NCBI GenBank assembly: GCA_943371005.1
Contig: CALRTB020000006.1
Location: forward strand, 1 to 64,000
Source of the DNA: MRBY01 sp943371005
GTDB lineage: Bacteria > Cyanobacteriota > Cyanobacteriia > Cyanobacteriales > MRBY01
Direction of reading: 5' to 3'
Length of the DNA stretch: 64,000 bases
Made by a program: the position numbers and the translations under genes. Below the pieces are notes generated by a model that saw nothing but the letters and a program-made list of their open reading frames with translations, was not told the origin of the DNA and made no database searches. Of the stretch, positions 9,271-17,793 are shown one piece after another. Every line of letters starts with the position of its first letter. The first letter of the stretch is position 1.

Positions 9271-9348
9271 TGCTTGCGCCAAATCTCCGGTAAAATCCCA
9301 GCACATTCGAACAAGAGATGTTACCGTAGCCCCAAGCAAGCAAAAAAA

Positions 9349-9410
9349 TTAAGCTTATCTTTATAATTGTCCCATTATTAAAAGAAAGCTATCCTTTAAC
9401 TTAAGCTTAT
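9349..9410 (+). promoter_or_regulatory. Repeated palindrome TTAAGCTTAT upstream of kaiA
   Basis: The ten bases TTAAGCTTAT occur at 9349-9358 and again, exactly, at 9401-9410. The two copies are 52 bp apart, close to five helical turns. Each has the palindromic core TAAGCTTA. The stretch between them is AT-rich and the second copy ends 22 bp before the kaiA start. This could be an operator pair or part of the promoter; no known factor is implied. Confidence 0.4.
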
Positions 9411-9431
9411 TTCGATGTTGGTCGGTCTATT

Positions 9432-10331
9432 TTGGTTTCTAAACTCTTCCTTTGTCTAGTCACACCTCCCGGTTTTCAACCCGGAAAAATTGAAGCTCAA
9501 TTGACAGGCGATCGCTACCAGATCAAGCTCCTTGACTATGGTCAAAAATTCCTCGCGTTTCTTGAGGCAAATAAAGAACAAATTGACTGTCTTGTGACTG
9601 TTCAAGCAGAAAAAAACCAAGACTATTTTGAGCATTTAACCCAGGGGGGGATTTTACTTCCCTGTGTTTTGCTTGGGCCGACCACCGCCTGTGAAATTTC
9701 CCGACAGGACATCCCTGAGCAACTTTATCATAGTGCCGAAAAATACCTGGATTTTACCAATCTCGAAAACTTATCTTTAACCATCGACCAGGCGATCGCC
9801 CAATTTCTGCACCTCGCTCCTAGCTGCGCCCTGAGCGACAAACCCCAGGATCCCCAGCACAGCGATCCCGACAAAACCCACCAAGCTTTTTTACTGCTAC
9901 AACAGCGTCGTCTCGCCGAAAAATTGCGGGAGCGATTGGGTTACCTTGGCGTTTATTACAAACGTAACCCCAAATATTTTTATCGCAGTCTTTCCCCCGA
10001 AGAGCAGCAAGAATTCCGGGAACAATTTGTCGCCGATTATCGTGAAATTGTCTTAAGCTATTTCAGTGGCGATCTCCCCACAAACCAAGCCATTGATCAA
10101 TTCGTCAATCAAGCTTTTTTTGCCGATATTTCTGTCTCCTATATCCTCGAAACTCACATGAAGTTAATGGACGAATTTGCCCAACAACTCAAACTCGAAG
10201 GAAGAAGCGAAGAAATCCTCCTTGACTATCGCCTCACCCTCATTGATATCGTCGCCCACTTATGTGAAATGTATCGTCGTTCGATCCCCCGTGAAGATCT
10301 ACCTTTTGAACTTCTATTTCGAATAGACTAG
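9432..10331 (+). CDS. kaiA: Circadian clock protein KaiA
   Basis: 299 residues, full length. The N-terminal half is the pseudo-receiver domain, which lacks a clean phospho-acceptor Asp. The C-terminal helical domain carries the hallmark stretches RLGYLGVYYKR, REIVLSYFS, HMKLMDEFAQQL, EGRSEEILLDYRLTLIDI and HLCEMYRRSIPRE. KaiA binds the C-terminal tail of KaiC and promotes its autophosphorylation. The start is a TTG at 9432 giving MVSKLFLC. No ATG is available in frame, and an out-of-frame ATG at 9415 overlaps it. It is first in kaiABC, 66 bp before kaiB. Confidence 0.97.
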   Translation: MVSKLFLCLVTPPGFQPGKIEAQLTGDRYQIKLLDYGQKFLAFLEANKEQIDCLVTVQAEKNQDYFEHLTQGGILLPCVLLGPTTACEISRQDIPEQLYHSAEKYLDFTNLENLSLTIDQAIAQFLHLAPSCALSDKPQDPQHSDPDKTHQAFLLLQQRRLAEKLRERLGYLGVYYKRNPKYFYRSLSPEEQQEFREQFVADYREIVLSYFSGDLPTNQAIDQFVNQAFFADISVSYILETHMKLMDEFAQQLKLEGRSEEILLDYRLTLIDIVAHLCEMYRRSIPREDLPFELLFRID

Positions 10332-10397
10332 GATGAAACTATTCCCCTCCACAACGCCTAGCACCTAACCCTATTCCTCCCCACATCAGCCTTATCT

Positions 10398-10712
10398 ATG
10401 AACCTCCTAAAGAAAACTTATGTTTTAAAGCTTTATGTGGCTGGCAATACCCCAAACTCTGTCCGCGCCCTCAAAACCTTAAAAAATATTTTAGAAACTG
10501 ACTTTAAAGGGGTGTATGCCCTAAAAGTAATTGATGTCCTCCAAAACCCCCAGCTAGCCGAAGAAGATAAGATTTTGGCGACACCAACTCTCTCTAAAGT
10601 CCTTCCGCCTCCCGTCCGCAAGATCATCGGCGACCTCTCCGACCGAGAAAAGGTATTGATTGGTCTCGATCTCCTTTACGAAGAGTTTTTAGAACGGGAA
10701 GAAGAGCTTTAA
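10398..10712 (+). CDS. kaiB: Circadian clock protein KaiB
   Basis: 104 residues with a thioredoxin-like, fold-switching sequence: YVLKLYVAGNTPNSVRALKT, then KVIDVLQNPQLAEEDKILAT, PTLSKVLPPPVRKIIGDLS and the acidic C-terminal tail. In its rare fold KaiB binds the CI ring of KaiC and sequesters KaiA, which starts the dephosphorylation phase. Length and sequence are typical. It lies between kaiA and kaiC, with a 188-bp gap to kaiC that contains a small hairpin. Confidence 0.98.
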   Translation: MNLLKKTYVLKLYVAGNTPNSVRALKTLKNILETDFKGVYALKVIDVLQNPQLAEEDKILATPTLSKVLPPPVRKIIGDLSDREKVLIGLDLLYEEFLEREEEL

Positions 10713-10798
10713 GAACAGGAGCACTTTCTAGTAGGATAAAGCCATTTGATTTAGTCTATTTCCTTCGTCTTATTGGGTCGCCAGGCCGTGCTGTCCAA

Positions 10799-10823
10799 CA
10801 AGAGAGCACCTGAAGTGCTTGTT
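10799..10823 (+). other. Hairpin in the kaiB-kaiC spacer
   Basis: Perfect arms AGCAC (10805-10809) and GTGCT (10815-10819) around loop CTGAA, extended by ACAAG/TTGT across a bulge. There is no T-run. It may be a processing or attenuation element between kaiB and kaiC, which are often transcribed together. Confidence 0.35.
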
Positions 10824-10900
10824 AGCCCTACATTTAAGACACCCTTAGACAACTTTAGTTAATCTCTTCATTTTTTTACATCTCCAGTCCCTAAGTCGTA

Positions 10901-12451
10901 ATGAACCAGTCCACCTCCTCTAATAACGGTGCCATCAAAGGCGTCCAAAAAATCCGTACCCTCATCGAAGGTCTCGATGAGATTAGTCATGGTGGTTTAC
11001 CCTCCGGCAGAACAACCCTGGTTAGTGGGACTTCAGGGACTGGGAAAACATTACTGGCGATTCAGTTTCTCTACCACGGCATTAAACACTTCGACTACCC
11101 GGGGCTTTTTGTCACCTTCGAGGAATCTCCCCGGGATATTATCCAAAACGCCCATAGTTTCGGCTGGGATCTCCAAAGTCTAGTGGACGAAGGTAAGCTC
11201 TTTATTCTCGATGCCTCCCCTGATCCCGATGGTCAAGAAGTAGTGGGAAATTTCGATCTCTCTGCTTTGATCGAACGGATTCAATACGCAATTCGTAAAT
11301 ACAATGCCAAGTTGGTTTCCATTGACTCGGTAACCGCGGTATTTCAACAATATGACGCGGCCCCCGTTGTCCGTCGAGAAATTTTCCGCCTGGTTGCTCG
11401 ACTCAAGCATCTTGCTGTCACTTCGATCATGACCACGGAGAGACTCGATGAATACGGCCCCGTGGCCCGCTTTGGGGTAGAAGAATTTGTGTCAGATAAC
11501 GTGGTAATCCTGCGGAATGTCCTGGAAGGGGAACGACGGCGACGCACCATCGAAATCCTCAAGCTGCGGGGGACAACCCACATGAAGGGGGAATATCCTT
11601 TTACGATCACCAACGATGGGATCAATATTTTCCCACTGGGAGCAATGCGCCTCACCCAGCGGTCTTCCAATGCGCGGATTTCGTCTGGGGTAGAAACCCT
11701 CGATAAGATGTGTGGCGGCGGCTTCTTCAAGGATTCGATCATCCTGGCCACAGGCGCGACCGGCACAGGCAAAACGTTACTGGTCAGTAAGTTCCTTGAA
11801 GAAGGTTGTCGACGTGGTGAACGGGCGATTCTGTTTGCCTATGAAGAATCCCGGGCGCAACTATCGCGTAATGCATCTTCTTGGGGCATTGATTTTGAAG
11901 AGATGGAACGGCAAGGATTATTGAAATTGCTCTGTTCCTACCCAGAGTCGGCAGGCCTTGAGGATCACCTGCAGATGATTAAGTCAGAAATTTCTGAGTT
12001 TAAACCTTCTCGGATTGCGATCGATTCTCTGTCAGCTCTAGCGCGGGGTGTGACCAATAATGCGTTTCGCCAGTTTGTCATTGGGGTGACAGGTTACGCG
12101 AAACAGGAAGAGATTACGGGCTTTTTCACAAATACAACCGACCAATTTATGGGCGCTCACTCGATTACGGAATCCCATATTTCAACGATTACAGACACGA
12201 TTTTGATGCTGCAATACGTAGAAATTCGCGGTGAGATGTCCCGGGCGATCAACGTCTTTAAGATGCGGGGTTCCTGGCACGATAAGGGGATTCGAGAATA
12301 CACCATCAGCGAAGGTGGTGCAATGATTAAGGACTCTTTCCGGAACTATGAACGGATCATCAGTGGTTCGCCGACGCGGATTGCGGTGGATGAAAAGTCG
12401 GAACTGTCGCGGATTATGCGGGGTGTGCAGGATAAAACTTTGCCAGAGTAA
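10901..12451 (+). CDS. kaiC: Circadian clock ATPase / autokinase KaiC
   Basis: 516 residues, a tandem RecA-like protein. The CI domain has Walker A GTSGTGKT (43-50) and catalytic glutamates E74-E75. The CII domain has Walker A GATGTGKT (285-292). The phosphorylation pair, S431/T432 in Synechococcus elongatus, is S428/T429 here, within SITESHISTITDT. The C-terminal KaiA-binding tail SELSRIMRGVQDKTLPE is intact. KaiC forms the hexamer whose ATPase and phosphorylation cycle sets the clock period. It is last in the operon and followed by a HIP1-based terminator. No residue loss is seen, so a working clock is expected. Confidence 0.98.
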   Translation: MNQSTSSNNGAIKGVQKIRTLIEGLDEISHGGLPSGRTTLVSGTSGTGKTLLAIQFLYHGIKHFDYPGLFVTFEESPRDIIQNAHSFGWDLQSLVDEGKLFILDASPDPDGQEVVGNFDLSALIERIQYAIRKYNAKLVSIDSVTAVFQQYDAAPVVRREIFRLVARLKHLAVTSIMTTERLDEYGPVARFGVEEFVSDNVVILRNVLEGERRRRTIEILKLRGTTHMKGEYPFTITNDGINIFPLGAMRLTQRSSNARISSGVETLDKMCGGGFFKDSIILATGATGTGKTLLVSKFLEEGCRRGERAILFAYEESRAQLSRNASSWGIDFEEMERQGLLKLLCSYPESAGLEDHLQMIKSEISEFKPSRIAIDSLSALARGVTNNAFRQFVIGVTGYAKQEEITGFFTNTTDQFMGAHSITESHISTITDTILMLQYVEIRGEMSRAINVFKMRGSWHDKGIREYTISEGGAMIKDSFRNYERIISGSPTRIAVDEKSELSRIMRGVQDKTLPE

Positions 12452-12504
12452 CCCCCTCTGCCTGACGGCACCTCCCCAAGGGAAGACTGTTTTGATGGGA
12501 GAAG

Positions 12505-12527
12505 AGAGGCGATCGCCTCTTTTTTTG
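12505..12527 (+). terminator. Intrinsic terminator after kaiC, built on a HIP1 palindrome
   Basis: The 16-bp perfect palindrome AGAGGCGATCGCCTCT (12505-12520) contains GCGATCGC and is followed directly by a run of T. As RNA it folds into a six-pair stem with a GATC loop. It lies about 55 bases after the kaiC stop. Confidence 0.7.
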
Positions 12528-12639
12528 TACTAATTTAATCCCGACTATTTTTGTCGGGTATGATTGACGACACTTTTGGAACTGTTTAAGATGGCTTTCA
12601 ATTAAGCATTCAGCATTCATGGAAACGGAGAAAACCCTA

Positions 12640-13947
12640 ATGACTCAAGCAACCCTTGATACCGCCGTCGCCTCCCTCGACACCGCCAACTTCACCGCCC
12701 TCGCCTGTAAGGAATGTGGCGCTGAGTACGAACCAAAAGCCCTCCACGTGTGTGAGTTTTGCTTTGGCCCCCTCGAAGTGAAGTATGACTACGAGAAAAT
12801 TGCCAGCAAAGTGAGCCGCGAAAGCATCGAAGCTGGGCCGAAGTCCATCTGGCGTTACAAAGAATTTTTGCCCGTTGCTGGGGATCCCATTGATGTCGGC
12901 ACTGGCTTTACCCCTCTTCTCAAGGCGAACCGTTTGGCCCGTCGCCTCGGTCTCAAGGAGCTTTACATTAAAAACGACGCGGTGAATATGCCCACCTTGA
13001 GCTTCAAGGATCGGGTGGTATCTGTTGCCCTGACCCGCGCCCGTGAATTAGGTTTCTCTACCGTTTCCTGTGCTAGTACTGGTAATTTGGCAAACTCCAC
13101 AGCGGCGATCGCCGCCCATGCTGGATTAGACTGTTGCGTCTTTATCCCTTCTGATCTTGAAGCCGGCAAAGTCCTCGGCACTTTAATTTACAACCCCATC
13201 CTGATGGCTGTTCACGGTAACTACGACCAGGTGAACCGCCTTTGTTCTGAAGTAGCCAACTCCCACGGTTGGGGCTTTGTAAATATCAACCTCCGCCCCT
13301 ACTACTCCGAAGGTTCCAAAACCCTGGGTTACGAAGTCATCGAACAACTCGGCTGGGAATTGCCCGACCACGTGGTTGCCCCCTTGGCTTCCGGTTCCCT
13401 GTTCACCAAGATTTACAAAGGCTTTAATGAATTCGTCAAAGTCGGTCTTGTTGAAGACAAAGCCGTCCGCTTCAGTGGTGCCCAGGCCGAAGGTTGCTCC
13501 CCCATCTCCCAAGCCTACAAAGAAGGCCGCGACTTCATTACCCCTGTTAAGCCCAACACCATCGCTAAATCCATTGCGATTGGGAATCCCGCCGACGGTG
13601 TCTACGCTGTGGAAATTGCGAATAAGACCAACGGCAACATCGAAGATGTCAATGATGCTGAAATCGTTGAAGGCATCAAGCTCCTTGCGGAAACTGAAGG
13701 TATTTTCACCGAAACTGCTGGTGGCACCACCATTGCTGTCCTGAAAAAATTGGTCGAAGCTGGCAAAATTAACCCCGATGAGAAGACAGTCGTCTACATC
13801 ACTGGGAACGGACTCAAAACCCAAGAAGCCGTACAAAATGCAGCCGGTGAACCCCTCACCATTGAGGCAAACCTTGAAGCCTTCGAGCAAGCGCTAGAAA
13901 GAGCCCGCACCCTTGAGCGTCTAGAGTGGCAGCAAACTTTGGTATAG
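12640..13947 (+). CDS. thrC: Threonine synthase
   Basis: 435 residues from ATG at 12640. A zinc-ribbon-like N-terminus (CKECGAEYEP, CEFCFGPLE) is followed by the PLP fold: the lysine motif TLSFKDRVV, SCASTGNLANSTAA and the phosphate-binding TETAGGTT. The enzyme converts O-phosphohomoserine to threonine. The 12640 start has GGAG nine bases upstream; an in-frame ATG at 12619 has no such site. A CysO-like sulfur carrier follows 105 bases later on the same strand, an association that may be functional. A long antisense frame opposite this gene is a codon-bias shadow. Confidence 0.95.
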   Translation: MTQATLDTAVASLDTANFTALACKECGAEYEPKALHVCEFCFGPLEVKYDYEKIASKVSRESIEAGPKSIWRYKEFLPVAGDPIDVGTGFTPLLKANRLARRLGLKELYIKNDAVNMPTLSFKDRVVSVALTRARELGFSTVSCASTGNLANSTAAIAAHAGLDCCVFIPSDLEAGKVLGTLIYNPILMAVHGNYDQVNRLCSEVANSHGWGFVNINLRPYYSEGSKTLGYEVIEQLGWELPDHVVAPLASGSLFTKIYKGFNEFVKVGLVEDKAVRFSGAQAEGCSPISQAYKEGRDFITPVKPNTIAKSIAIGNPADGVYAVEIANKTNGNIEDVNDAEIVEGIKLLAETEGIFTETAGGTTIAVLKKLVEAGKINPDEKTVVYITGNGLKTQEAVQNAAGEPLTIEANLEAFEQALERARTLERLEWQQTLV

Positions 13948-14052
13948 TTGCTGTTCTAAATTGGGTCTGTTCTCATTGTCACTGCACGGTAGATCCGACC
14001 CAATGTCTGTCCATTATCGTTTAGTTATTAAAAAAAGTTTGTCTGACTCAAA

Positions 14053-14328
14053 ATGGCAATTAAAGTTTTAGTTCCAACTCCCCTCCAAAAGTTTACGAAG
14101 GATCAACCCACTGTTGAATGCGCTGGTTCTTCCATTAAAGAATTGCTCGACTCTCTAGAAGCAAACTGCCCCGGCATTAAGGCTCGCCTCTGTGATGAAC
14201 AGGGCAATCCTCGACGCTTTTTAAACCTCTACGTCAATGAAGAAGATATCCGTTTTCTGAACGGTGTTGATACTGCCCTAAATGACGGTGATGAGGTCAG
14301 CATTGTGCCTGCTGTGGCAGGGGGCTAG
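14053..14328 (+). CDS. CysO/MoaD/ThiS-type sulfur carrier protein
   Basis: 91 residues, beta-grasp fold, ending in the di-glycine PAVAGG that is activated and thiocarboxylated in sulfur carriers. The pattern LEANCPGIKARLCD, RFLNLYVNEEDIRF and TALNDGDEVSIVPAVAGG closely parallels mycobacterial CysO, which donates sulfide to O-phosphoserine through CysM. Here the neighbour is thrC, also a PLP enzyme acting on a phosphorylated substrate, rather than cysM. The real role (cysteine, homocysteine or other sulfur transfer) is open. It is followed by a strong terminator, so thrC and this gene probably form one unit. Confidence 0.88.
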   Translation: MAIKVLVPTPLQKFTKDQPTVECAGSSIKELLDSLEANCPGIKARLCDEQGNPRRFLNLYVNEEDIRFLNGVDTALNDGDEVSIVPAVAGG

Positions 14329-14360
14329 AGTTTCGAGTAATAACCATGAATGCTTTTGTA

Positions 14361-14389
14361 CGGGGGAAGAATACTTCCCTCGTTTTTTT
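14361..14389 (+). terminator. Intrinsic terminator after the CysO-like gene
   Basis: Nine-pair stem CGGGGGAAG (14361-14369) with CTTCCCTCG (14374-14382), loop AATA, followed by seven T. It closes the thrC unit. Confidence 0.75.
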
Positions 14390-14599
14390 GTTTTTTTTGC
14401 TTAAAACAGCTTATGGAGATGACTCAATAGCAGTGATTTTTAGCCAGAATTTTTTGTCTTTTCATAAGTAAATATTGCCCTTGGGATTATAAATAGATCT
14501 CACAGGAAAGCCACCGATGCGAAAACATCATGATAAATTTAATTTATTGCATTAAGCGAATGAAATCCATCAATTCTATCGATATCAATTGAAATTTCT

Positions 14600-15178
14600 A
14601 TGTCATCATCTCCTCGGCGGGCATCTATTCGGCTTCAAAAACGATCCAATGCAGCGATGTTTAGACGTTGGCGACGCAGATTTTATACGCTGCAACAGAG
14701 TCGCAGACATCAGCCCAGCTTTTCCCGACAGCACATTGGCTTGTCATTTTTAGGCAGTTTTATTGGTATCTCGACCCTGGCTTACATTTCGTTTTATAGT
14801 TCCTATCCTTTGATTGCGGCTCCTTTTGGAGCCACAGCCGTGCTGGTATTTGGGGTACCAGATAGTCCTTTGGCCCAGCCCCGCAACGTGATCGTGGGCA
14901 ATGTGATTGGGGCCTGTAGTTGTGTGGTGTTATTTCATTTGTTTGGGGATGCCCCCTGGGTTATGGGTTTGGCTGTGGCAGTGACGATTAAGTTGATGCA
15001 ATTAACCCGAACAGTGCATCCGCCTTCGGGGGCCGTGGCCTTAATTGGTATTTTGAGTCATGCGTCTTGGCAATTTATTTTGACGCCTGCTTTATGCGGT
15101 TCTGTACTGATTGTGTGGTTGACGGTGATTTTTAGCCGTATAGTTCCGGGACGCCCCTATCCAAAGCACTGGCTTTAG
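14600..15178 (+). CDS. HPP-family membrane protein, possible nitrite transporter
   Basis: 192 residues. A basic N-terminal tail of about 45 residues precedes four to five hydrophobic spans. The family motif HPPSGAVALIGI and the upstream PFGATAVLVFGVPDSPLAQPRNVIVGN are intact. HPP proteins in cyanobacteria and chloroplasts have been linked to nitrite transport, so a nitrogen-related role is plausible but not shown by the context. The basic extension may be a cytosolic anchor. It converges with the antiporter gene, only 40 bases away. Confidence 0.85.
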   Translation: MSSSPRRASIRLQKRSNAAMFRRWRRRFYTLQQSRRHQPSFSRQHIGLSFLGSFIGISTLAYISFYSSYPLIAAPFGATAVLVFGVPDSPLAQPRNVIVGNVIGACSCVVLFHLFGDAPWVMGLAVAVTIKLMQLTRTVHPPSGAVALIGILSHASWQFILTPALCGSVLIVWLTVIFSRIVPGRPYPKHWL

Positions 15179-15218
15179 AGTGAGCTTAGAAATGCGACTT
15201 TTGTTGGGTAAGTGAGGG

Positions 15219-17258
15219 CTAGAGTTCGTTGAAAATGACAACGGATGTTTGGATTTGGCTCGAAATTTTTGTGGTGACGTCACCCACGGCTAGGCCCCCA
15301 GCGGTACGGTAGCGGGTGGAATGCAAAATAACAAGATCAAAATCTTTAGCATCATGCAGGACGGCTTTGGCCACATCATGGTACCGGATAATGCGAATCT
15401 GCATTTTGGTGGTGATACCGGCGTTTTGCAGGGCATTTTCTAAGTCAGCCTTGAGTAGATTGCGTTGGTCTTTGGTCATCCAGGTTTCGCACACATGAAA
15501 TACGGTGACTTCGGCCTGGTTGGCGATCGCCAAAAGTTCGGCAAATTGTACTATCTGTAAATTTTGAGCCGAGATCCCCTTAAAGGGCACCATAATCCGC
15601 CGCAAATTTTTCGGATCATCCAAGAGACGCACCACCGCCACCGGACAATGGGCCGACCAACAGACGTTGTAAACTAAAGTCCCCAGGAGCCTCGCTTTGA
15701 GGCCCTCAGTTTTCCCCCAGCCCATCAAAATTAAGTTGGCATTTTCTTCCCGGGCAACTCGGCTGATTCCGGCGGCCACATCGTCATCGATGCGAATTTT
15801 CGGTTGCATTGTAATTTGCAGGTGCTCCCCCTGGGCGATCGCCTCTTGGAGCAACCTTTGACTGCGGTCGATCCCCTTCATCACCGCCGGATCGTCCATG
15901 TGAGCATGGCCCGTCACAATCGACACAGGCATCACAATCCCTTGACGAATGCGAGTTAAAAGTCCTGCCGCTTCGAGCAAATAATCCTTGGTACTGGGAT
16001 TGGCAATGGGTACAACAATCTTAAAGCTGTCCGTCGATGGCGACACATTAACCGCTGTCAGGGCGACATCCTTGCCACTACTGGGTAATAAACGACCAAA
16101 ACGACGGGTCAATACCGGCCCCAGCATCGAAGTCACCAGCATCAAAACGATCACCGCATTGAATACCGACTCGCTGATCAGTCCCACCCGGAAGCCGACC
16201 AAGGCCGCTGCCAGGGTTGCCGCCACCTGAGGAATCGACAACGACCACATCGTGAGGGTTTCGGCCCAGCTATAGCGATAAATTTGTTTGGCGATCGCCG
16301 CCGCGATAAATTTAGACAATAACAACCCACCCACAATCGAAAACGTGAGGGGAAACTCATAGAGCAAATTATTAATAAACGCCGGAATATCGAGCAGTAA
16401 CCCCATCCCCACAAAGAAGAACGGAATAAATAGCGTACTGCCGACAAATTCGATTTTTTCCTCTACCGGGCTTTTGCCGACCACATCATTGACCGCCAAA
16501 CCCGCCAAAAAAGCCCCCACAATCTTATCGACATTGATTACCTGGGCACCCACTGACGCGAGAAATACAGCCAGCAAAATAAATAAAAATTGATTGCCCT
16601 CTTCATCCCCATTACGTTGGAAAAACTCTCGACCAAGCCAGGACAAACCGAAGAGCACCAAGGCCCCATAGCCCACCAATAACGCCAATTGCAATACCAA
16701 AGAAGCCGTTGAAAAATCGCCCTGGTGAATCGATACACAGATCGCCAGCACCAAGAGAGCAGCAATATCCGTAAAAATTGTGGCGCCGATTGTGACCGTT
16801 ACACTTTCATTATTCAGAATCCCCAACCGATTAATAATTGGGTAACCCAGCAACGTATGGGAAGCCAATAAAGACCCAATGAGAATCGCCGCATTCCAAC
16901 CAAAATCAAAGCTGAGGCCGACCACCGTCCCCATTATTAACGGCACAATAAACGTCAAAAAACCAAAGCCAATAGAGCGATCTTGGGTTTTCCGAAACTC
17001 CGCCAAATTAATTTCTAATCCGGCCACAAACATCAGGTAAATTTTGCCCACTTCCGAGAACAAAACCATGGTTTCACTCTCTGAATCGAGGAGACCAAGG
17101 GCGTTTTCACCGAGGATAATCCCTGCGAAGAGCAAACCCACTAAGCCAGGTAAATTAAGCCGTTCAAAAATAGGTGGAATGGTCAGGGACACTAACAGCA
17201 GCAGAATAAACGTGAAAATCGGATTTTCTGTGATGTATTGGATCGATTCGGCAACCAT
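15219..17258 (-). CDS. CPA2 cation/proton antiporter with C-terminal USP domains
   Basis: 679 residues. Residues 1-395 form about twelve membrane spans of the Na+/H+ exchanger (CPA2/KefB-like) type, with LPGLVGLLFAGIILG near the start and a conserved-looking IGATIFTDIAAL segment holding the ion-binding Asp. Residues 410-679 form a soluble region with universal-stress-protein character (IVVPIANPS, LILMGWGKTEGLKARLLGT, RIMVPFKG). It would exchange Na+ or K+ for protons across the plasma or thylakoid membrane, with nucleotide or stress control through the USP part. Which Nha-type paralogue it matches is uncertain. Confidence 0.9.
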   Translation of the reverse strand: MVAESIQYITENPIFTFILLLLVSLTIPPIFERLNLPGLVGLLFAGIILGENALGLLDSESETMVLFSEVGKIYLMFVAGLEINLAEFRKTQDRSIGFGFLTFIVPLIMGTVVGLSFDFGWNAAILIGSLLASHTLLGYPIINRLGILNNESVTVTIGATIFTDIAALLVLAICVSIHQGDFSTASLVLQLALLVGYGALVLFGLSWLGREFFQRNGDEEGNQFLFILLAVFLASVGAQVINVDKIVGAFLAGLAVNDVVGKSPVEEKIEFVGSTLFIPFFFVGMGLLLDIPAFINNLLYEFPLTFSIVGGLLLSKFIAAAIAKQIYRYSWAETLTMWSLSIPQVAATLAAALVGFRVGLISESVFNAVIVLMLVTSMLGPVLTRRFGRLLPSSGKDVALTAVNVSPSTDSFKIVVPIANPSTKDYLLEAAGLLTRIRQGIVMPVSIVTGHAHMDDPAVMKGIDRSQRLLQEAIAQGEHLQITMQPKIRIDDDVAAGISRVAREENANLILMGWGKTEGLKARLLGTLVYNVCWSAHCPVAVVRLLDDPKNLRRIMVPFKGISAQNLQIVQFAELLAIANQAEVTVFHVCETWMTKDQRNLLKADLENALQNAGITTKMQIRIIRYHDVAKAVLHDAKDFDLVILHSTRYRTAGGLAVGDVTTKISSQIQTSVVIFNEL

Positions 17259-17463
17259 AGTAGTCCTAGAAAAAGGCTAGCCTCCCAGTGTAGCGGAAGA
17301 AGTTTATGACGAAAATAAATTGTCGATTTTATGGCAAAAACAGTGAATTTTGGCCCTTAGGCTTGCTTAAACTTCCCTACAAAGAGAAAAAGTCACCACC
17401 ACTTTTGGGCGCAGGAAACGTTAAACTTGAAATAAATCGTTACATTTCAGGAAAATCCACATT

Positions 17464-17730
17464 ATGGCTGCAACCGTTGAAATTTACACTTGGAGCACCT
17501 GTCCTTTTTGTATCCGGGCCAAGCATCTCCTCGATCGTAAGCAGGTGGAATACACAGAGTATTGCATTGATGGCGATCGCCAAGCGCGGGAGGCCATGAC
17601 AGACCGGGCCAATGGCCGCAGTAGCCTTCCCCAGGTTTTTATTAACGACCAGCATGTGGGCGGTTGCGATGATCTCCACGAACTAGAGTACCAAGGCAAA
17701 CTCGATGATCTCCTGATGCAGGCGGCTTAG
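17464..17730 (+). CDS. grxC: Glutaredoxin 3
   Basis: 88 residues with the dithiol active site TCPFC (Cys13, Cys16), the glutathione-binding segment SSLPQVFIND and the GGCDDLHEL signature. It reduces disulfides and glutathionylated proteins using glutathione. The ATG at 17464 places the first beta strand immediately. It converges with queC and shares a bidirectional terminator with it. Confidence 0.95.
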   Translation: MAATVEIYTWSTCPFCIRAKHLLDRKQVEYTEYCIDGDRQAREAMTDRANGRSSLPQVFINDQHVGGCDDLHELEYQGKLDDLLMQAA

Positions 17731-17751
17731 ATTTGACCAATACTGATTTCC

Positions 17752-17780
17752 AAAACCCTCAGCTGTGGCCTGGGGGTTTT
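17752..17780. terminator. Bidirectional terminator between grxC and queC
   Basis: Eleven-pair stem AAAACCCTCAG (17752-17762) with CTGGGGGTTTT (17770-17780), one G-T wobble, seven-base loop. The T-run on one side and A-run on the other let it serve both convergent genes. Confidence 0.75.
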
Positions 17781-17793
17781 TGTTTGGCTATTT

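Noticed and set aside
13183..13890. A 235-codon open frame antisense to thrC
   Set aside because: It is a composition shadow of the highly biased thrC codons; the translation has no recognisable domain and thrC is unambiguous.
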